From the NCBI GenBank assembly GCA_031963415.1, contig JASSUI010000001.1, positions 1,178,001 to 1,242,000 on the forward strand: 64,000 bases of DNA, in the 5' to 3' direction. Below the pieces are notes generated by a model, which was given only the letters and a program-made list of their open reading frames with translations, made no database searches and had not been told where the DNA came from. Below, piece by piece: positions 34,554-43,162 of this stretch (its first letter is position 1; each line of letters begins with the position of its first letter). The translations under genes and the position numbers were made by a program. Source of the stretch: JASSUD01 sp031963415. GTDB lineage: Bacteria > Pseudomonadota > Gammaproteobacteria > Burkholderiales > Burkholderiaceae.

Positions 34554-36092
34554 ATGCAACTTGATCCTTCAGAGATCAGCGAATTACTCGAGCGCCGTAT
34601 TCAAGGAGTTGAAGAAAGTGCTGATGTTCGCAATCAAGGAACCGTGCTCTCGGTAACCGATGGTATTTGCCGTATTCATGGCTTATCTGACGTGATGCAG
34701 GGTGAAATGCTTGAGTTTCCTGGCGAAACGTTCGGGCTTGCATTAAACCTTGAACGCGATTCAGTCGGTGCTGTGATCCTTGGTGAGTACGAGCATATTT
34801 CCGAGGGCGATACGGTTAAATGTACAGGCCGTGTGCTTGAAGTACCTGTTGGCCCAGAATTGATCGGCCGCGTGGTAGATGCATTGGGTCGACCCATTGA
34901 TGGCAAAGGGCCAGTTAATACGAAAGAAACCGATGCAATTGAAAAAATTGCGCCAGGCGTGATCTGGCGCCAATCAGTATCAGAGCCAGTGCAAACGGGT
35001 GTTAAGTCAATTGATGCGATGGTGCCAATCGGACGAGGCCAGCGCGAGTTGATTATCGGCGACCGTCAAACGAGTAAAACGGCAGTAGCCATCGATACGA
35101 TTATCAATCAAAAGGGCAAAGACCTTATCTGTATTTATGTCGCAATCGGCCAGAAAGCTTCGTCGATTATGAACGTCGTGCGTAAGTTGGAAGAGCATGG
35201 CGCGCTTGAGTACACGATTATTGTCACGGCCTCAGCATCTGATTCAGCCGCATTGCAATTCATTGCGCCATATGCTGGTTGTACGATGGGCGAATACTTC
35301 CGTGATCGTGGTCAAGATGCATTGATCGTTTACGACGATTTAACTAAACAAGCTTGGGCTTATCGCCAAATCTCATTGTTATTGCGTCGCCCACCTGGTC
35401 GGGAAGCATATCCTGGTGATGTGTTTTATCTACATTCGCGTTTGCTAGAACGCGCAGCGCGTGTGAACGAAGAATATGTTGAGAAATTCACCGAAGGTAA
35501 GGTGAAAGGTAAAACAGGTTCGCTCACTGCATTACCCATCATTGAAACGCAAGCAGGCGACGTGACTGCATTCGTGCCAACCAACGTAATTTCGATTACT
35601 GATGGCCAAATCTTCCTTGAGACCGACCTCTTTAACGCGGGCATTCGTCCAGCGATTAACGCGGGTATTTCGGTTTCGCGTGTTGGTGGTGCTGCGCAGA
35701 CTAAAGTTATTAAGAAACTGTCGGGCGGTATTCGTACTGACCTTGCTCAGTATCGTGAATTGGCGGCATTTGCACAATTTGCGTCCGATCTTGATGAAGC
35801 GACACGACGCCAACTTGAGCGCGGCCGCCGCGTCACTGAATTGCTCAAGCAACCGCAATATCAACCCCTGCAAGTCTGGGAATTAGCCGTTTCACTGTTC
35901 GCAATGAATAACGGTTATCTCGATGACGTTGAGGTGAGCGATATTCTTTCTTTTGAAAAGAATCTGCGCGGCTACTTAGAGACCAATTACGCTGATTTAA
36001 TCGGACGTATTGAGACTCAGAAAGAGCTCTCAAAAGACGATGACGCAGCGTTGCATACGGCGCTCAAGCAGTTCAAAAAAACTGGCCTGTAA
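34554..36092 (+). CDS. atpA: ATP synthase F1 subunit alpha
   Basis: The alpha subunit carries the non-catalytic nucleotide sites. I start at ATG 34554 (512 aa) because AGGAG is spaced correctly; a GTG 6 nt upstream is in frame. Family blocks are intact: VRNQGTVLSVTDGICRIHGL, PAINAGISVSRVGGAAQTK and the Arg-finger region. Oddity: the P-loop reads GDRQTSKTAVAI, where the last glycine of the usual GDRQTGKT is serine. This may weaken nucleotide binding at non-catalytic sites; the rest of the protein looks fully conserved. Confidence 0.98.
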   Translation: MQLDPSEISELLERRIQGVEESADVRNQGTVLSVTDGICRIHGLSDVMQGEMLEFPGETFGLALNLERDSVGAVILGEYEHISEGDTVKCTGRVLEVPVGPELIGRVVDALGRPIDGKGPVNTKETDAIEKIAPGVIWRQSVSEPVQTGVKSIDAMVPIGRGQRELIIGDRQTSKTAVAIDTIINQKGKDLICIYVAIGQKASSIMNVVRKLEEHGALEYTIIVTASASDSAALQFIAPYAGCTMGEYFRDRGQDALIVYDDLTKQAWAYRQISLLLRRPPGREAYPGDVFYLHSRLLERAARVNEEYVEKFTEGKVKGKTGSLTALPIIETQAGDVTAFVPTNVISITDGQIFLETDLFNAGIRPAINAGISVSRVGGAAQTKVIKKLSGGIRTDLAQYRELAAFAQFASDLDEATRRQLERGRRVTELLKQPQYQPLQVWELAVSLFAMNNGYLDDVEVSDILSFEKNLRGYLETNYADLIGRIETQKELSKDDDAALHTALKQFKKTGL

Positions 36093-36136
36093 TTTAAAGA
36101 GGGTGGTGAGGCATTGAAAATTATGGCTCGCTGCTC

Positions 36137-36184
36137 TAGGAACCTATTCACGCTTTCTTAACGAGATTGCAAATAGGCTCTAAC
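36137..36184. repeat. short palindrome with family B tips
   Basis: TAGGAACCTATTCACG at the left and GCAAATAGGCTCTAA at the right form a small hairpin in the atpA-atpG spacer. Confidence 0.5.
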
Positions 36185-36325
36185 GAAAATAGTTTTTTAA
36201 AGAATAAGGCGCTGACAACTAGAACGTTTTTCTAATAATTTGTAATGGAGCTTCTGCGTTACAGGTAGCACAAAGGTGCTTTAAGTAAGGTATGGCAAAG
36301 TTGTAGATTATTTGAGAAATACGCT

Positions 36326-36513
36326 AAGAACTCATTCAGAGTCCCAGAAGGGAAAGATGTTAGAGGTGCTTGGTAGTTATGTTGGGGTTCCTTCGTCACT
36401 CCAACCTACGAAAATTGAAACAGAGTCGTAGGTCTGGGTGAGGCGCAAACCCTAGTTTGTACATAATCACCTTTACTTTAATTTCTCCTCAGATCTCGAA
36501 CTGATTCTTAGAA
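36326..36513. repeat. family B repeat in the atpA-atpG spacer
   Basis: The outer tips are AAGAACTCATTCAGAGTCC and GATCTCGAACTGATTCTTAG. The interior carries TTATGTTGGGGTTCCTTCGT, a repeated GTCGTAGGTCTGGGTGAGG and GCAAACCCTAG, as in the copy at 42.9 kb. Confidence 0.65.
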
Positions 36514-36547
36514 CCTGTTCTAACGCCTCCTTTGCATCAGGAAATTT

Positions 36548-37456
36548 ATGGCTGGCATGAAGGAAGTTCGCGGCAAGATCAAGAGTGTGCAGAGCACGCG
36601 CAAGATCACGAAAGCGATGGAGATGGTAGCAGCCTCGAAAATGCGTCGGGCGCAAGAACGCATGCGCGCGGCACGCCCCTACGCTGAAAAAGTACGCGAA
36701 ATCGCTGCCCATATGAGCGGGGCAAACCCGGAATATAAGCACCCGTTCATGGTGCATCATCCTCAAGCTGAAGCGGCTGGCGTCATTGTAGTTACCACTG
36801 ATAAAGGTTTATGCGGCGGGCTTAATACGAATGTTTTAAGAACTACGTTGGCTAAGCTTAAAGCCCTTGAGGCTCAGGGAGCGCAAGCCAAAATTACGGC
36901 GATTGGCGGAAAAGGGCTAAATTTCTTGGGTCGTCTTAAAACGCAAATCGTTTCGCACGTGAGCCATTTGGGTGATACGCCACATGTCGATAAGTTAATC
37001 GGCGCAGTTAAAACGCAGCTTGATGAGTATGCTCAAGGCAAATTAAGCGCAGTGTATTTAGTCTACACACGCTTCATTAACACAATGAAGCAAGAGGCAG
37101 TGCTTGAGCAATTATTGCCTTTGACCGCTGATAGACTCGAATCCTCATCGTCATCTCAACTTGCTGAGTCTCAACAGAAAACTGAAGCAACTAAGCATAC
37201 TTGGGATTATCTTTACGAGCCGGATGCGCAATCAGTCGTGGATGAACTATTAGTGCGTTATGTTGAAGCGTTGGTTTATCAGGCAGTCGCTGAAAATATG
37301 GCTGCCGAACAAGCTGCGCGCATGGTAGCGATGAAAGCAGCATCGGATAACGCGAAGGTCATTATTGACGATTTGCAATTGGTTTATAACAAGAGCCGCC
37401 AGGCAGCGATTACTAAAGAGCTGTCAGAGATTGTGGGTGGCGCCGCAGCCGTTTAG
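36548..37456 (+). CDS. atpG: ATP synthase F1 subunit gamma
   Basis: Subunit gamma is the central rotor. The N-terminal MKEVRGKIKSVQSTRKITKA and AMEMVAASKMRRAQERM are classic, and the C-terminal helix KVIIDDLQLVYNKSRQAAIT pairs with it. At 302 aa it is slightly longer than the usual ~290. An insert-like segment near residues 195-220 is rich in Ser, Gln and Glu. It starts at ATG 36548. Confidence 0.97.
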   Translation: MAGMKEVRGKIKSVQSTRKITKAMEMVAASKMRRAQERMRAARPYAEKVREIAAHMSGANPEYKHPFMVHHPQAEAAGVIVVTTDKGLCGGLNTNVLRTTLAKLKALEAQGAQAKITAIGGKGLNFLGRLKTQIVSHVSHLGDTPHVDKLIGAVKTQLDEYAQGKLSAVYLVYTRFINTMKQEAVLEQLLPLTADRLESSSSSQLAESQQKTEATKHTWDYLYEPDAQSVVDELLVRYVEALVYQAVAENMAAEQAARMVAMKAASDNAKVIIDDLQLVYNKSRQAAITKELSEIVGGAAAV

Positions 37457-37521
37457 AAACGCTAGCAGTTGGAATGAGCGTTTAGCTTAAGGAAATCACG
37501 CATCAAGATTGGATCAACACG

Positions 37522-37548
37522 TTGTCATAGGCTTTAGCTCTATGACAA
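37522..37548. other. mRNA stem-loop between atpG and atpD
   Basis: TTGTCATAG (37522-37530) pairs perfectly with CTATGACAA (37540-37548) around a 9-nt loop. There is no U-tract, so it is not a typical terminator. It may protect or punctuate the atp mRNA. Confidence 0.45.
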
Positions 37549-37643
37549 GAAAGTGTGAGGCTAGTTTTATTGAGTGCGGCATTTTCGTTAAATAGCTCTT
37601 AGCACAATCATTTCCTTATAGATTTAAAGTACTGGAAGAAGAC

Positions 37644-39038
37644 ATGACAAATACAGCGATGGTAGAAGGCGAGATCGTACAGTGCATCGGCGCCGTGATT
37701 GATGTTAAGTTTCCGCGCGAGCAGATGCCTAAGATCTACGACGCGCTGGTTATGGATGGATCTGAATTAACCCTTGAAGTTCAGCAACAGTTAGGTGATG
37801 GTGTTGTACGTACAATTTGCTTAGGCTCGTCTGAAGGCTTGCGCCGAGGCTTAACGGTGAAAAATACTGGTAATCCAATTCAAGTGCCGGTTGGACAAGC
37901 GACGCTGGGTCGCATTATGGACGTATTAGGTCAGCCAATTGACGAAGCTGGCACGATTCAGAGCGAGCACAAACGCTCAATTCATCAAAAAGCGCCTAGC
38001 TTTGATGAACTTTCACCTTCGACCGAATTGCTTGAAACCGGTATCAAAGTGATCGATTTGATTTGCCCATTTGCTAAGGGCGGTAAAGTCGGCCTGTTCG
38101 GCGGTGCTGGTGTGGGTAAGACCGTCAATATGATGGAACTTATCAATAACATCGCTAAAGAGCACGGTGGCTATTCTGTGTTCGCAGGGGTCGGTGAGCG
38201 TACCCGCGAAGGCAATGACTTTTATCATGAAATGAAAGATTCCAACGTGCTCGATAAAGTAGCGTTGGTCTACGGTCAGATGAACGAGCCACCAGGCAAC
38301 CGTCTACGTGTCGCATTGACTGGTTTAACGATGGCCGAACACTTCCGTGATGAAGGACGCGACGTATTGTTCTTTGTGGACAATATTTATCGCTTTACGT
38401 TGGCGGGTACTGAAGTATCAGCATTGCTCGGCCGTATGCCTTCAGCGGTGGGCTACCAGCCTACATTGGCTGAAGAGATGGGTAAGCTGCAAGAGCGTAT
38501 TACGTCGACTAAGAGCGGTTCGATTACGTCAGTGCAAGCGGTTTATGTGCCAGCTGATGACTTAACCGATCCATCACCTGCAACGACCTTCGGTCACCTT
38601 GATGCAACAGTTGTGTTATCGCGTGATATCGCTTCGTTGGGTATTTATCCAGCCGTTGACCCACTAGATTCTACATCACGTCAAATTGACCCCAATGTGA
38701 TTGGTGAAGAGCACTACACGATTACACGCCGCGTGCAAGCTACGCTGCAACGTTACAAAGAGTTGCGCGATATTATTGCGATTCTCGGCATGGACGAGCT
38801 ATCACCAGAAGATAAATTGGCAGTCGCTCGTGCACGTAAAATTCAACGCTTCTTATCGCAACCATTTCACGTCGCTGAAGTGTTTACCGGTGCGCCTGGT
38901 AAATACGTACCGCTCAAAGAAACAATTCGCGGCTTCAAGATGATTGTTGACGGTGAATGCGACCATCTGCCAGAGCAGGCGTTTTATATGGTGGGCGGTA
39001 TCGACGAAGTGTTTGAAAAAGCTAAGAAAATTCAGTAA
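37644..39038 (+). CDS. atpD: ATP synthase F1 subunit beta
   Basis: The catalytic subunit has the P-loop GLFGGAGVGKTVNMMELI, the catalytic Glu in AGVGERTREGNDFYHEM, and the Walker B/DELSEED region at LGMDELSPEDKLAVARARK. It is complete at 464 aa. Unlike AtpA, its nucleotide-binding motif is canonical. It is followed by 444 bp of repeats before atpC. Confidence 0.98.
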   Translation: MTNTAMVEGEIVQCIGAVIDVKFPREQMPKIYDALVMDGSELTLEVQQQLGDGVVRTICLGSSEGLRRGLTVKNTGNPIQVPVGQATLGRIMDVLGQPIDEAGTIQSEHKRSIHQKAPSFDELSPSTELLETGIKVIDLICPFAKGGKVGLFGGAGVGKTVNMMELINNIAKEHGGYSVFAGVGERTREGNDFYHEMKDSNVLDKVALVYGQMNEPPGNRLRVALTGLTMAEHFRDEGRDVLFFVDNIYRFTLAGTEVSALLGRMPSAVGYQPTLAEEMGKLQERITSTKSGSITSVQAVYVPADDLTDPSPATTFGHLDATVVLSRDIASLGIYPAVDPLDSTSRQIDPNVIGEEHYTITRRVQATLQRYKELRDIIAILGMDELSPEDKLAVARARKIQRFLSQPFHVAEVFTGAPGKYVPLKETIRGFKMIVDGECDHLPEQAFYMVGGIDEVFEKAKKIQ

Positions 39039-39122
39039 GCCATCAGCACGCTTTAAAAAAACGAGAGAAGTCTGTGTTGTGCTTAGGAACGCGTTAGCAA
39101 AAAGCTTATGCAGATCTTCTCT

Positions 39123-39180
39123 AAGAGACTGCTCACCATTTTAAATCTCTATTCTTTGAGATCGTGAGCAGATTCTAAGA
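39123..39180. repeat. short family B palindrome downstream of atpD
   Basis: AGAGACTGCTCACCATT and GATCGTGAGCAGATTCTAAG form a 58-bp hairpin, apparently an internally deleted family B unit. It abuts the next copy. Confidence 0.65.
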
Positions 39181-39313
39181 GCCTGTTCATAATCTCAAAG
39201 AAGAGTGTTTTGTGAGGTTATTAGCCGTCACGTTGGGGTGACGAAGGAACCCCAACATGAGCTTATACAAGCCTCTAAGTCGCTTTTTTAAAAGATTATG
39301 AACAGGCTCTAAG
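39174..39313. repeat. family B repeat in the atpD-atpC spacer
   Basis: CTAAGAGCCTGTTCATAATC and GATTATGAACAGGCTCTAAG are perfect inverted ends. The core is CACGTTGGGGTGACGAAGGA followed by CCCCAACATGAGC. This is the best preserved family B copy in the window. Confidence 0.85.
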
Positions 39314-39460
39314 AATCTGTTTTCAAATTGTTTAAAAAACGGTCAGTTTGAGGATATCTTCAATTAGATAAAACCTTGCAACAGTAATGGTTATAGGGAC
39401 TGTTGTCACATTCTGATTTTAGGTTATAAGTTTTTAAGCAATTAGCAAGCAACTTCTAAA
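39314..39460. repeat. degenerate palindrome before atpC
   Basis: AATCTGTTTTCAAATTGTTT at the left and AAGCAATTAGCAAGCAACTT at the right are partly complementary. The interior has little resemblance to the conserved cores. Confidence 0.4.
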
Positions 39461-39482
39461 GCACGAATCAATACGAATCAAT

Positions 39483-39908
39483 ATGGCCACTACCACTATT
39501 AAAGTAGAAATCGTTAGCGCTGAAGAGCAAGTTTTCTCTGGGCAGGCTAAATTCGTTGCGTTGCCAGGCATTTCTGGTGAATTAGGTGTTCTGCCTGGAC
39601 ACGCACCGCTCATTACACGCATTCGGCCAGGCGCAGTACGTGTTGAGCTTGAAGAAGGGAAAGAAGAGCTAGTATTTGTAGCGGGCGGCTTTCTTGAAAT
39701 TCAGCCAGACGTAATCACCGTGTTGGCTGATACCGCTATTCGTGGTCAAGATTTGGATGAAGCAAAGGCCGAGCAGGCACGCCGTCAAGCTGAGGAAATG
39801 CTGCAAAACGTCACCTCTGACCTGGAATATGCCACTGCACAAGCTGAGCTTGCCACTGCTGCTGCGCAACTTGCTGCTATTCGCCGTTTACGCGGTCGCC
39901 GCGCTTAG
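39483..39908 (+). CDS. atpC: ATP synthase F1 subunit epsilon
   Basis: Epsilon is the rotor foot and an inhibitor of ATP hydrolysis. The N-terminal beta-sandwich (VEIVSAEEQVFSGQAKFVAL, GELGVLPGHAPLITRIRPGA) is conserved and the C-terminal two-helix hairpin is alanine-rich. It is complete at 141 aa. The stop codon overlaps the left tip of a family B repeat. Confidence 0.97.
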   Translation: MATTTIKVEIVSAEEQVFSGQAKFVALPGISGELGVLPGHAPLITRIRPGAVRVELEEGKEELVFVAGGFLEIQPDVITVLADTAIRGQDLDEAKAEQARRQAEEMLQNVTSDLEYATAQAELATAAAQLAAIRRLRGRRA

Positions 39909-40096
39909 CACTTGTTCACCATCTCCCAAAAGAAGAAATATCAAGGCTGCTCGGCATTACCTGCAGGGCTTCCTTCGTCACCCTAAGATACAATTTTGCG
40001 CATATTTTCGTAGTCTGGCGTGAGCGGCAAACGCCAACATCAGCTTCTACAGCTCGCTATTTTGCTTTTTTGAAAGATCGTGAACAGGCTCGTAGC
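39905..40096. repeat. family B repeat after atpC
   Basis: Left tip TTAGCACTTGTTCACCATCT and right tip GATCGTGAACAGGCTCGTAG are inverted. The interior keeps GGGCTTCCTTCGTCACCCTA and CGCATATTTTCGTAGTCTGG. The 39909-40483 stretch holds only this unit, an AAGGAACCTCTGCATAAC tip at 40137 and a family A copy. Confidence 0.7.
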
Positions 40097-40256
40097 ACGC
40101 TATTGATCATCGCTTGAAGAAATTACTCCAAAAGTAAGGAACCTCTGCATAACCCTGTAGCATTGAACGTCTTCGATGTCAGTCAGTACGCTAGTAGCTA
40201 CTGTGAAGCATGTCTTGGTTACAGAGCCAAATATCTTCTAGCCTGAACCATAAAAT

Positions 40257-40404
40257 CTAGAACTCGTTTCATCAATGTCTAAAAGGTCATCAGCCAGAGA
40301 AGGCTGGAGCGGAGGAACCGGAGTGTATTTGACGTACATGAGGACTCCGAGCACCGCCCGAGCGCCGATCACGGCCTTTTAGGCATTGATGGAATGAGTT
40401 CTAG
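40257..40404 (+). repeat. family A palindromic repeat, copy 4
   Basis: CTAGAACTCGTTTCATCAAT and ATTGATGGAATGAGTTCTAG are inverted ends. The core contains GGAGGAACCGGAGTGTATTT, GACGTACATGAGGACTCC and GAGCACCGCCCGA, very close to copy 1. Confidence 0.85.
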
Positions 40405-40483
40405 AAATTTTTCATATCCTATAGCCATAGCTTGCAAAAAAGTACGTTATCTAATAGATATTGTATTTTTTAGTTTTGCCCGC

Positions 40484-41419
40484 TTATTTATAAGCAGCGA
40501 GCACCTTACGCATTTTCTTCAGTGCGCTTGCTTGAATTTGACGTACACGCTCAGCTGACACCCCAATCTCATCACCTAATTTTTCTAACTTGGCTCGCTC
40601 TGATCCATCTTCTGCAACGTTCAACCAACGCGCTTCAATAATTCGGCGGCTACGTTCATCAAGTGCCTCAAGCGCTGCGCTCAAACCTTCCCCTTTTAAT
40701 TTCTCAAGTTGGCGCGCAGCTAAGATTTCAGATGGTTCGTTTTGCGTATCAGCAAGATAGGAAATTGGAGCTAGCGATGGCTCATAATCATCTTCTACTT
40801 GGTTTTCCAGCGCTATATCATTGCCTGCCAAGCGCATTTCCATTTCAGTGACGTCACTTTTTTTAACCTTAAGCTCTTTAGCCAAGCTATCGGCTTCATC
40901 AGGGGAAAATGATTGTAGGTCTTGCTTACGGCTGCGCAAATTAAAGAAAAGCTTACGTTGGGCTTTGGTGGTAGCTAGTTTAACCATGCGCCAGTTACGC
41001 AGAATGTACTCATGGATTTCCGCTTTGATCCAATGCATCGCGTACGAGACAAGACGCACGTTTTGTTTCGGGTCAAAGCGTTTTACTGCCTTCATTAAGC
41101 CTAGGTTGCCTTCTTGGATTAGATCTTCATGAGGTAATCCATAGCCTAAATAATTACGTGCAATCGAAACCACTAACCTTAAATGTGACAAAACCAGCTG
41201 ACGGGCTGCTTCGAGGCAATTAAATTGCTGATACTCAGTGGCGAGCCGCTGCTCTTCTTCAGCGGATAACATCGGAATACGGTTGACCGCTTGAATATAA
41301 GAATCAAGATTGCCAACTTGACCGGTAAGCAGCGATTGCCAACTGCTATTCACTAGCGCATTGTTTTTCTTTGATCGGATTGATGCTTGAGGAAGAGTGA
41401 GTGAATTCGACAGATGCAC
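40484..41419 (-). CDS. rpoH: heat-shock sigma factor RpoH (sigma-32)
   Basis: Region 2 is shown by VLSHLRLVVSIARNYLGYGL, LPHEDLIQEGNLGLMKAVKR and SYAMHWIKAEIHEYILRNWR. The RpoH box is KAQRKLFFNLRSRKQD, and region 4.2 ends LGDEIGVSAERVRQIQASAL. It is complete at 311 aa, with AAGGAG before the start. A perfect CIRCE operator sits 36 bp upstream, so HrcA probably represses it. In many relatives ftsE and ftsX lie upstream; here ftsY follows directly after the spacer. Confidence 0.96.
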   Translation of the reverse strand: MHLSNSLTLPQASIRSKKNNALVNSSWQSLLTGQVGNLDSYIQAVNRIPMLSAEEEQRLATEYQQFNCLEAARQLVLSHLRLVVSIARNYLGYGLPHEDLIQEGNLGLMKAVKRFDPKQNVRLVSYAMHWIKAEIHEYILRNWRMVKLATTKAQRKLFFNLRSRKQDLQSFSPDEADSLAKELKVKKSDVTEMEMRLAGNDIALENQVEDDYEPSLAPISYLADTQNEPSEILAARQLEKLKGEGLSAALEALDERSRRIIEARWLNVAEDGSERAKLEKLGDEIGVSAERVRQIQASALKKMRKVLAAYK

Positions 41420-41454
41420 GCTTAAGCTCCTTAAGGTGATTTAGAAAGCGTATG

Positions 41455-41481
41455 TTAGCACTCTCGCTAGTGGAGTGCTAA
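41455..41481. promoter_or_regulatory. CIRCE operator (HrcA binding site) before rpoH
   Basis: TTAGCACTC (41455-41463), a 9-bp spacer and GAGTGCTAA (41473-41481) match the CIRCE consensus exactly. It lies 36 bp upstream of the rpoH start. HrcA control of rpoH has been proposed for betaproteobacteria by comparative genomics. Confidence 0.93.
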
Positions 41482-41649
41482 CGCTTCCTTAAACCTGTCT
41501 AAATGGCCGTTCCAGATTTTCGACAGATTTTCTTTTAGGGCTGGTGTGCAAGCTTTTTGACAGGGCGCGCCTTTGTAAGCTAGCAATGGCGTGCCATTAG
41601 GGATTAGACAGAGATTTTCTAATACCGTTTAAATAGAGATAAAGGCGCT

Positions 41650-41712
41650 AAATGAGCGTTGAATAATCAAAGGCGAGCTTCTTTGTCTATCAATTTATTC
41701 AACGTTTTCTAA
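41650..41712. repeat. small inverted repeat in the rpoH-ftsY spacer
   Basis: GAGCGTTGAATAATC and AATTTATTCAACGTTTTC are inverted. Similar GCGTTGAATAAA-type arms occur near 415-479 and 47915-47997. This spacer is where ftsE and ftsX would be expected. Confidence 0.5.
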
Positions 41713-41727
41713 ACAAAAATCAGCTAT

Positions 41728-42807
41728 TTATCCTAGTAGGGCGTTGGCAAATTCTTCTGCGGAAAAAGGATGGAGATCTTCAACTTTCTCGCCTACGCCG
41801 ACAAAATAGACGGGAATGGGGCGCTGACGGGCGATCGCCGCGAGGACGCCGCCTTTAGCTGTGCCATCGAGTTTTGTCACGATGAGGCCGGTGAGTTCAA
41901 GCGCTTCATCAAACGCTTTTACTTGAGCTAAAGCATTTTGTCCGGTGTTTGCGTCGATTACGAGGAGTACCTCATGCGGTGCGCCTTCCATTGATTTGCC
42001 GATGACGCGTTTGATTTTTTTGAGTTCCTGCATCAAATGCAATTGGGTTGGTAAGCGCCCGGCTGTATCCGCAATTAATACATCGAACTGACGCGCGCGT
42101 GCTGCGTTAACTGCATCAAAAATAACCGCTGCAGGGTCATCGCTGGTTTGTGAAATCACCGTAATTTGATTGCGCTCGCCCCATACCTTAAGTTGCTCGC
42201 GCGCTGCCGCGCGGAACGTATCGCCAGCGGCAAGCAGTACAGATTGCCCATAGTGTTGTAGGTGCTTCGCTAATTTGCCAATACTAGTGGTTTTGCCTGC
42301 TCCATTAACGCCTGTTAGCATCATCACCAAAGGTTGTGTGCGCCCAAGTACTAAAGGACGCTCAAGCGGCTTTAGTAAATCAATCAGTAATGTGCGCAGC
42401 GCAGCTTTGACCTGTGCCCCATCATCTAACCGATCAGTACGCACTTTTTTACGCAGAGCCTGTAACAGAAAATCGGTAGCTTCCACCCCTGCATCCGACA
42501 TCAATAAAGCGGTTTCGAGCTCCTCAAAAAGCGCTTCATCTATTTTGGTACCCGTGAAAAGTCGGGTGAAGCTTGCGCTCGTCTTACTTAATCCTGTTTT
42601 TAAACGAGTAAACCAGGCTTGCTTCGCAGCAGGGGGTATTGGTGCTGCTTCGATAAGCTCAGCGTTGTTTTCTGTTGCGGACGTAGCAGATTCAGTAGGA
42701 TGGTCTGCCGTAGTTTGTGCCGTCGCGTCGCCTTTCGCTTCATCTACATGAGCGTTAGGTTGCGCTGAGGAGGTTGAGTTTTTAAAACGTTTAAAAAAGC
42801 TGAACAT
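41728..42807 (-). CDS. ftsY: signal recognition particle receptor FtsY
   Basis: FtsY docks ribosome-SRP complexes at the membrane. The NG GTPase domain shows MMLTGVNGAGKTTSIGKLAK (G1), LIADTAGRLPTQ (G3) and VTKLDGTAKGGVLAA (G4). The N-terminal A domain (~residues 1-60) is acidic and low complexity, as usual. It is complete at 359 aa. FtsE and FtsX genes, often in the same operon, are not seen before rpoH. Confidence 0.95.
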   Translation of the reverse strand: MFSFFKRFKNSTSSAQPNAHVDEAKGDATAQTTADHPTESATSATENNAELIEAAPIPPAAKQAWFTRLKTGLSKTSASFTRLFTGTKIDEALFEELETALLMSDAGVEATDFLLQALRKKVRTDRLDDGAQVKAALRTLLIDLLKPLERPLVLGRTQPLVMMLTGVNGAGKTTSIGKLAKHLQHYGQSVLLAAGDTFRAAAREQLKVWGERNQITVISQTSDDPAAVIFDAVNAARARQFDVLIADTAGRLPTQLHLMQELKKIKRVIGKSMEGAPHEVLLVIDANTGQNALAQVKAFDEALELTGLIVTKLDGTAKGGVLAAIARQRPIPVYFVGVGEKVEDLHPFSAEEFANALLG

Positions 42808-42845
42808 GATGAGGGAGTAGGATAAAGCGCCTGCAACAGAGCGTT

Positions 42846-43036
42846 ATAAGAACCTGTTCAAGATCTCAAAAGGTAAAGATTTTTTGGGTTATCAGTAGTG
42901 TTGTTGGGGCTCGTCTCACACCCCAACCTGCGAACATATCCAAAAATTATAAGTTGGGGGGGCGCAGGAACCCCAACGCGCACGTCGCAAACCCTAGTGT
43001 TTCTTCTTTTGGGAGATCATGAATAGACTCTAAGAG
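42846..43036. repeat. family B repeat between ftsY and rsmD
   Basis: AAGAACCTGTTCAAGATCTC and GAGATCATGAATAGACTCTA are inverted tips. The interior has GTTGTTGGGGCTCGTCTCAC, CCCCAACCTGCGAACATAT and GGAACCCCAACGCG. It fills most of the 355-bp gap. Confidence 0.75.
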
Positions 43037-43162
43037 CAAGGCATTTTAGCAGAGCCAACTTCTTAACAAGGTTCTTCTAGCTGTAAGATATAAAGGAAGG
43101 TTCTTATCAGTGAGATTGCATAGGGTTTGCCAAGATGATGCAGAGCGCGTCTAAATAGCTGG

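Noticed and set aside
39123..40404. Clustered repeats as a CRISPR array
   Set aside because: The units are long, individually palindromic, of unequal size and unevenly spaced, with no cas genes in the window.
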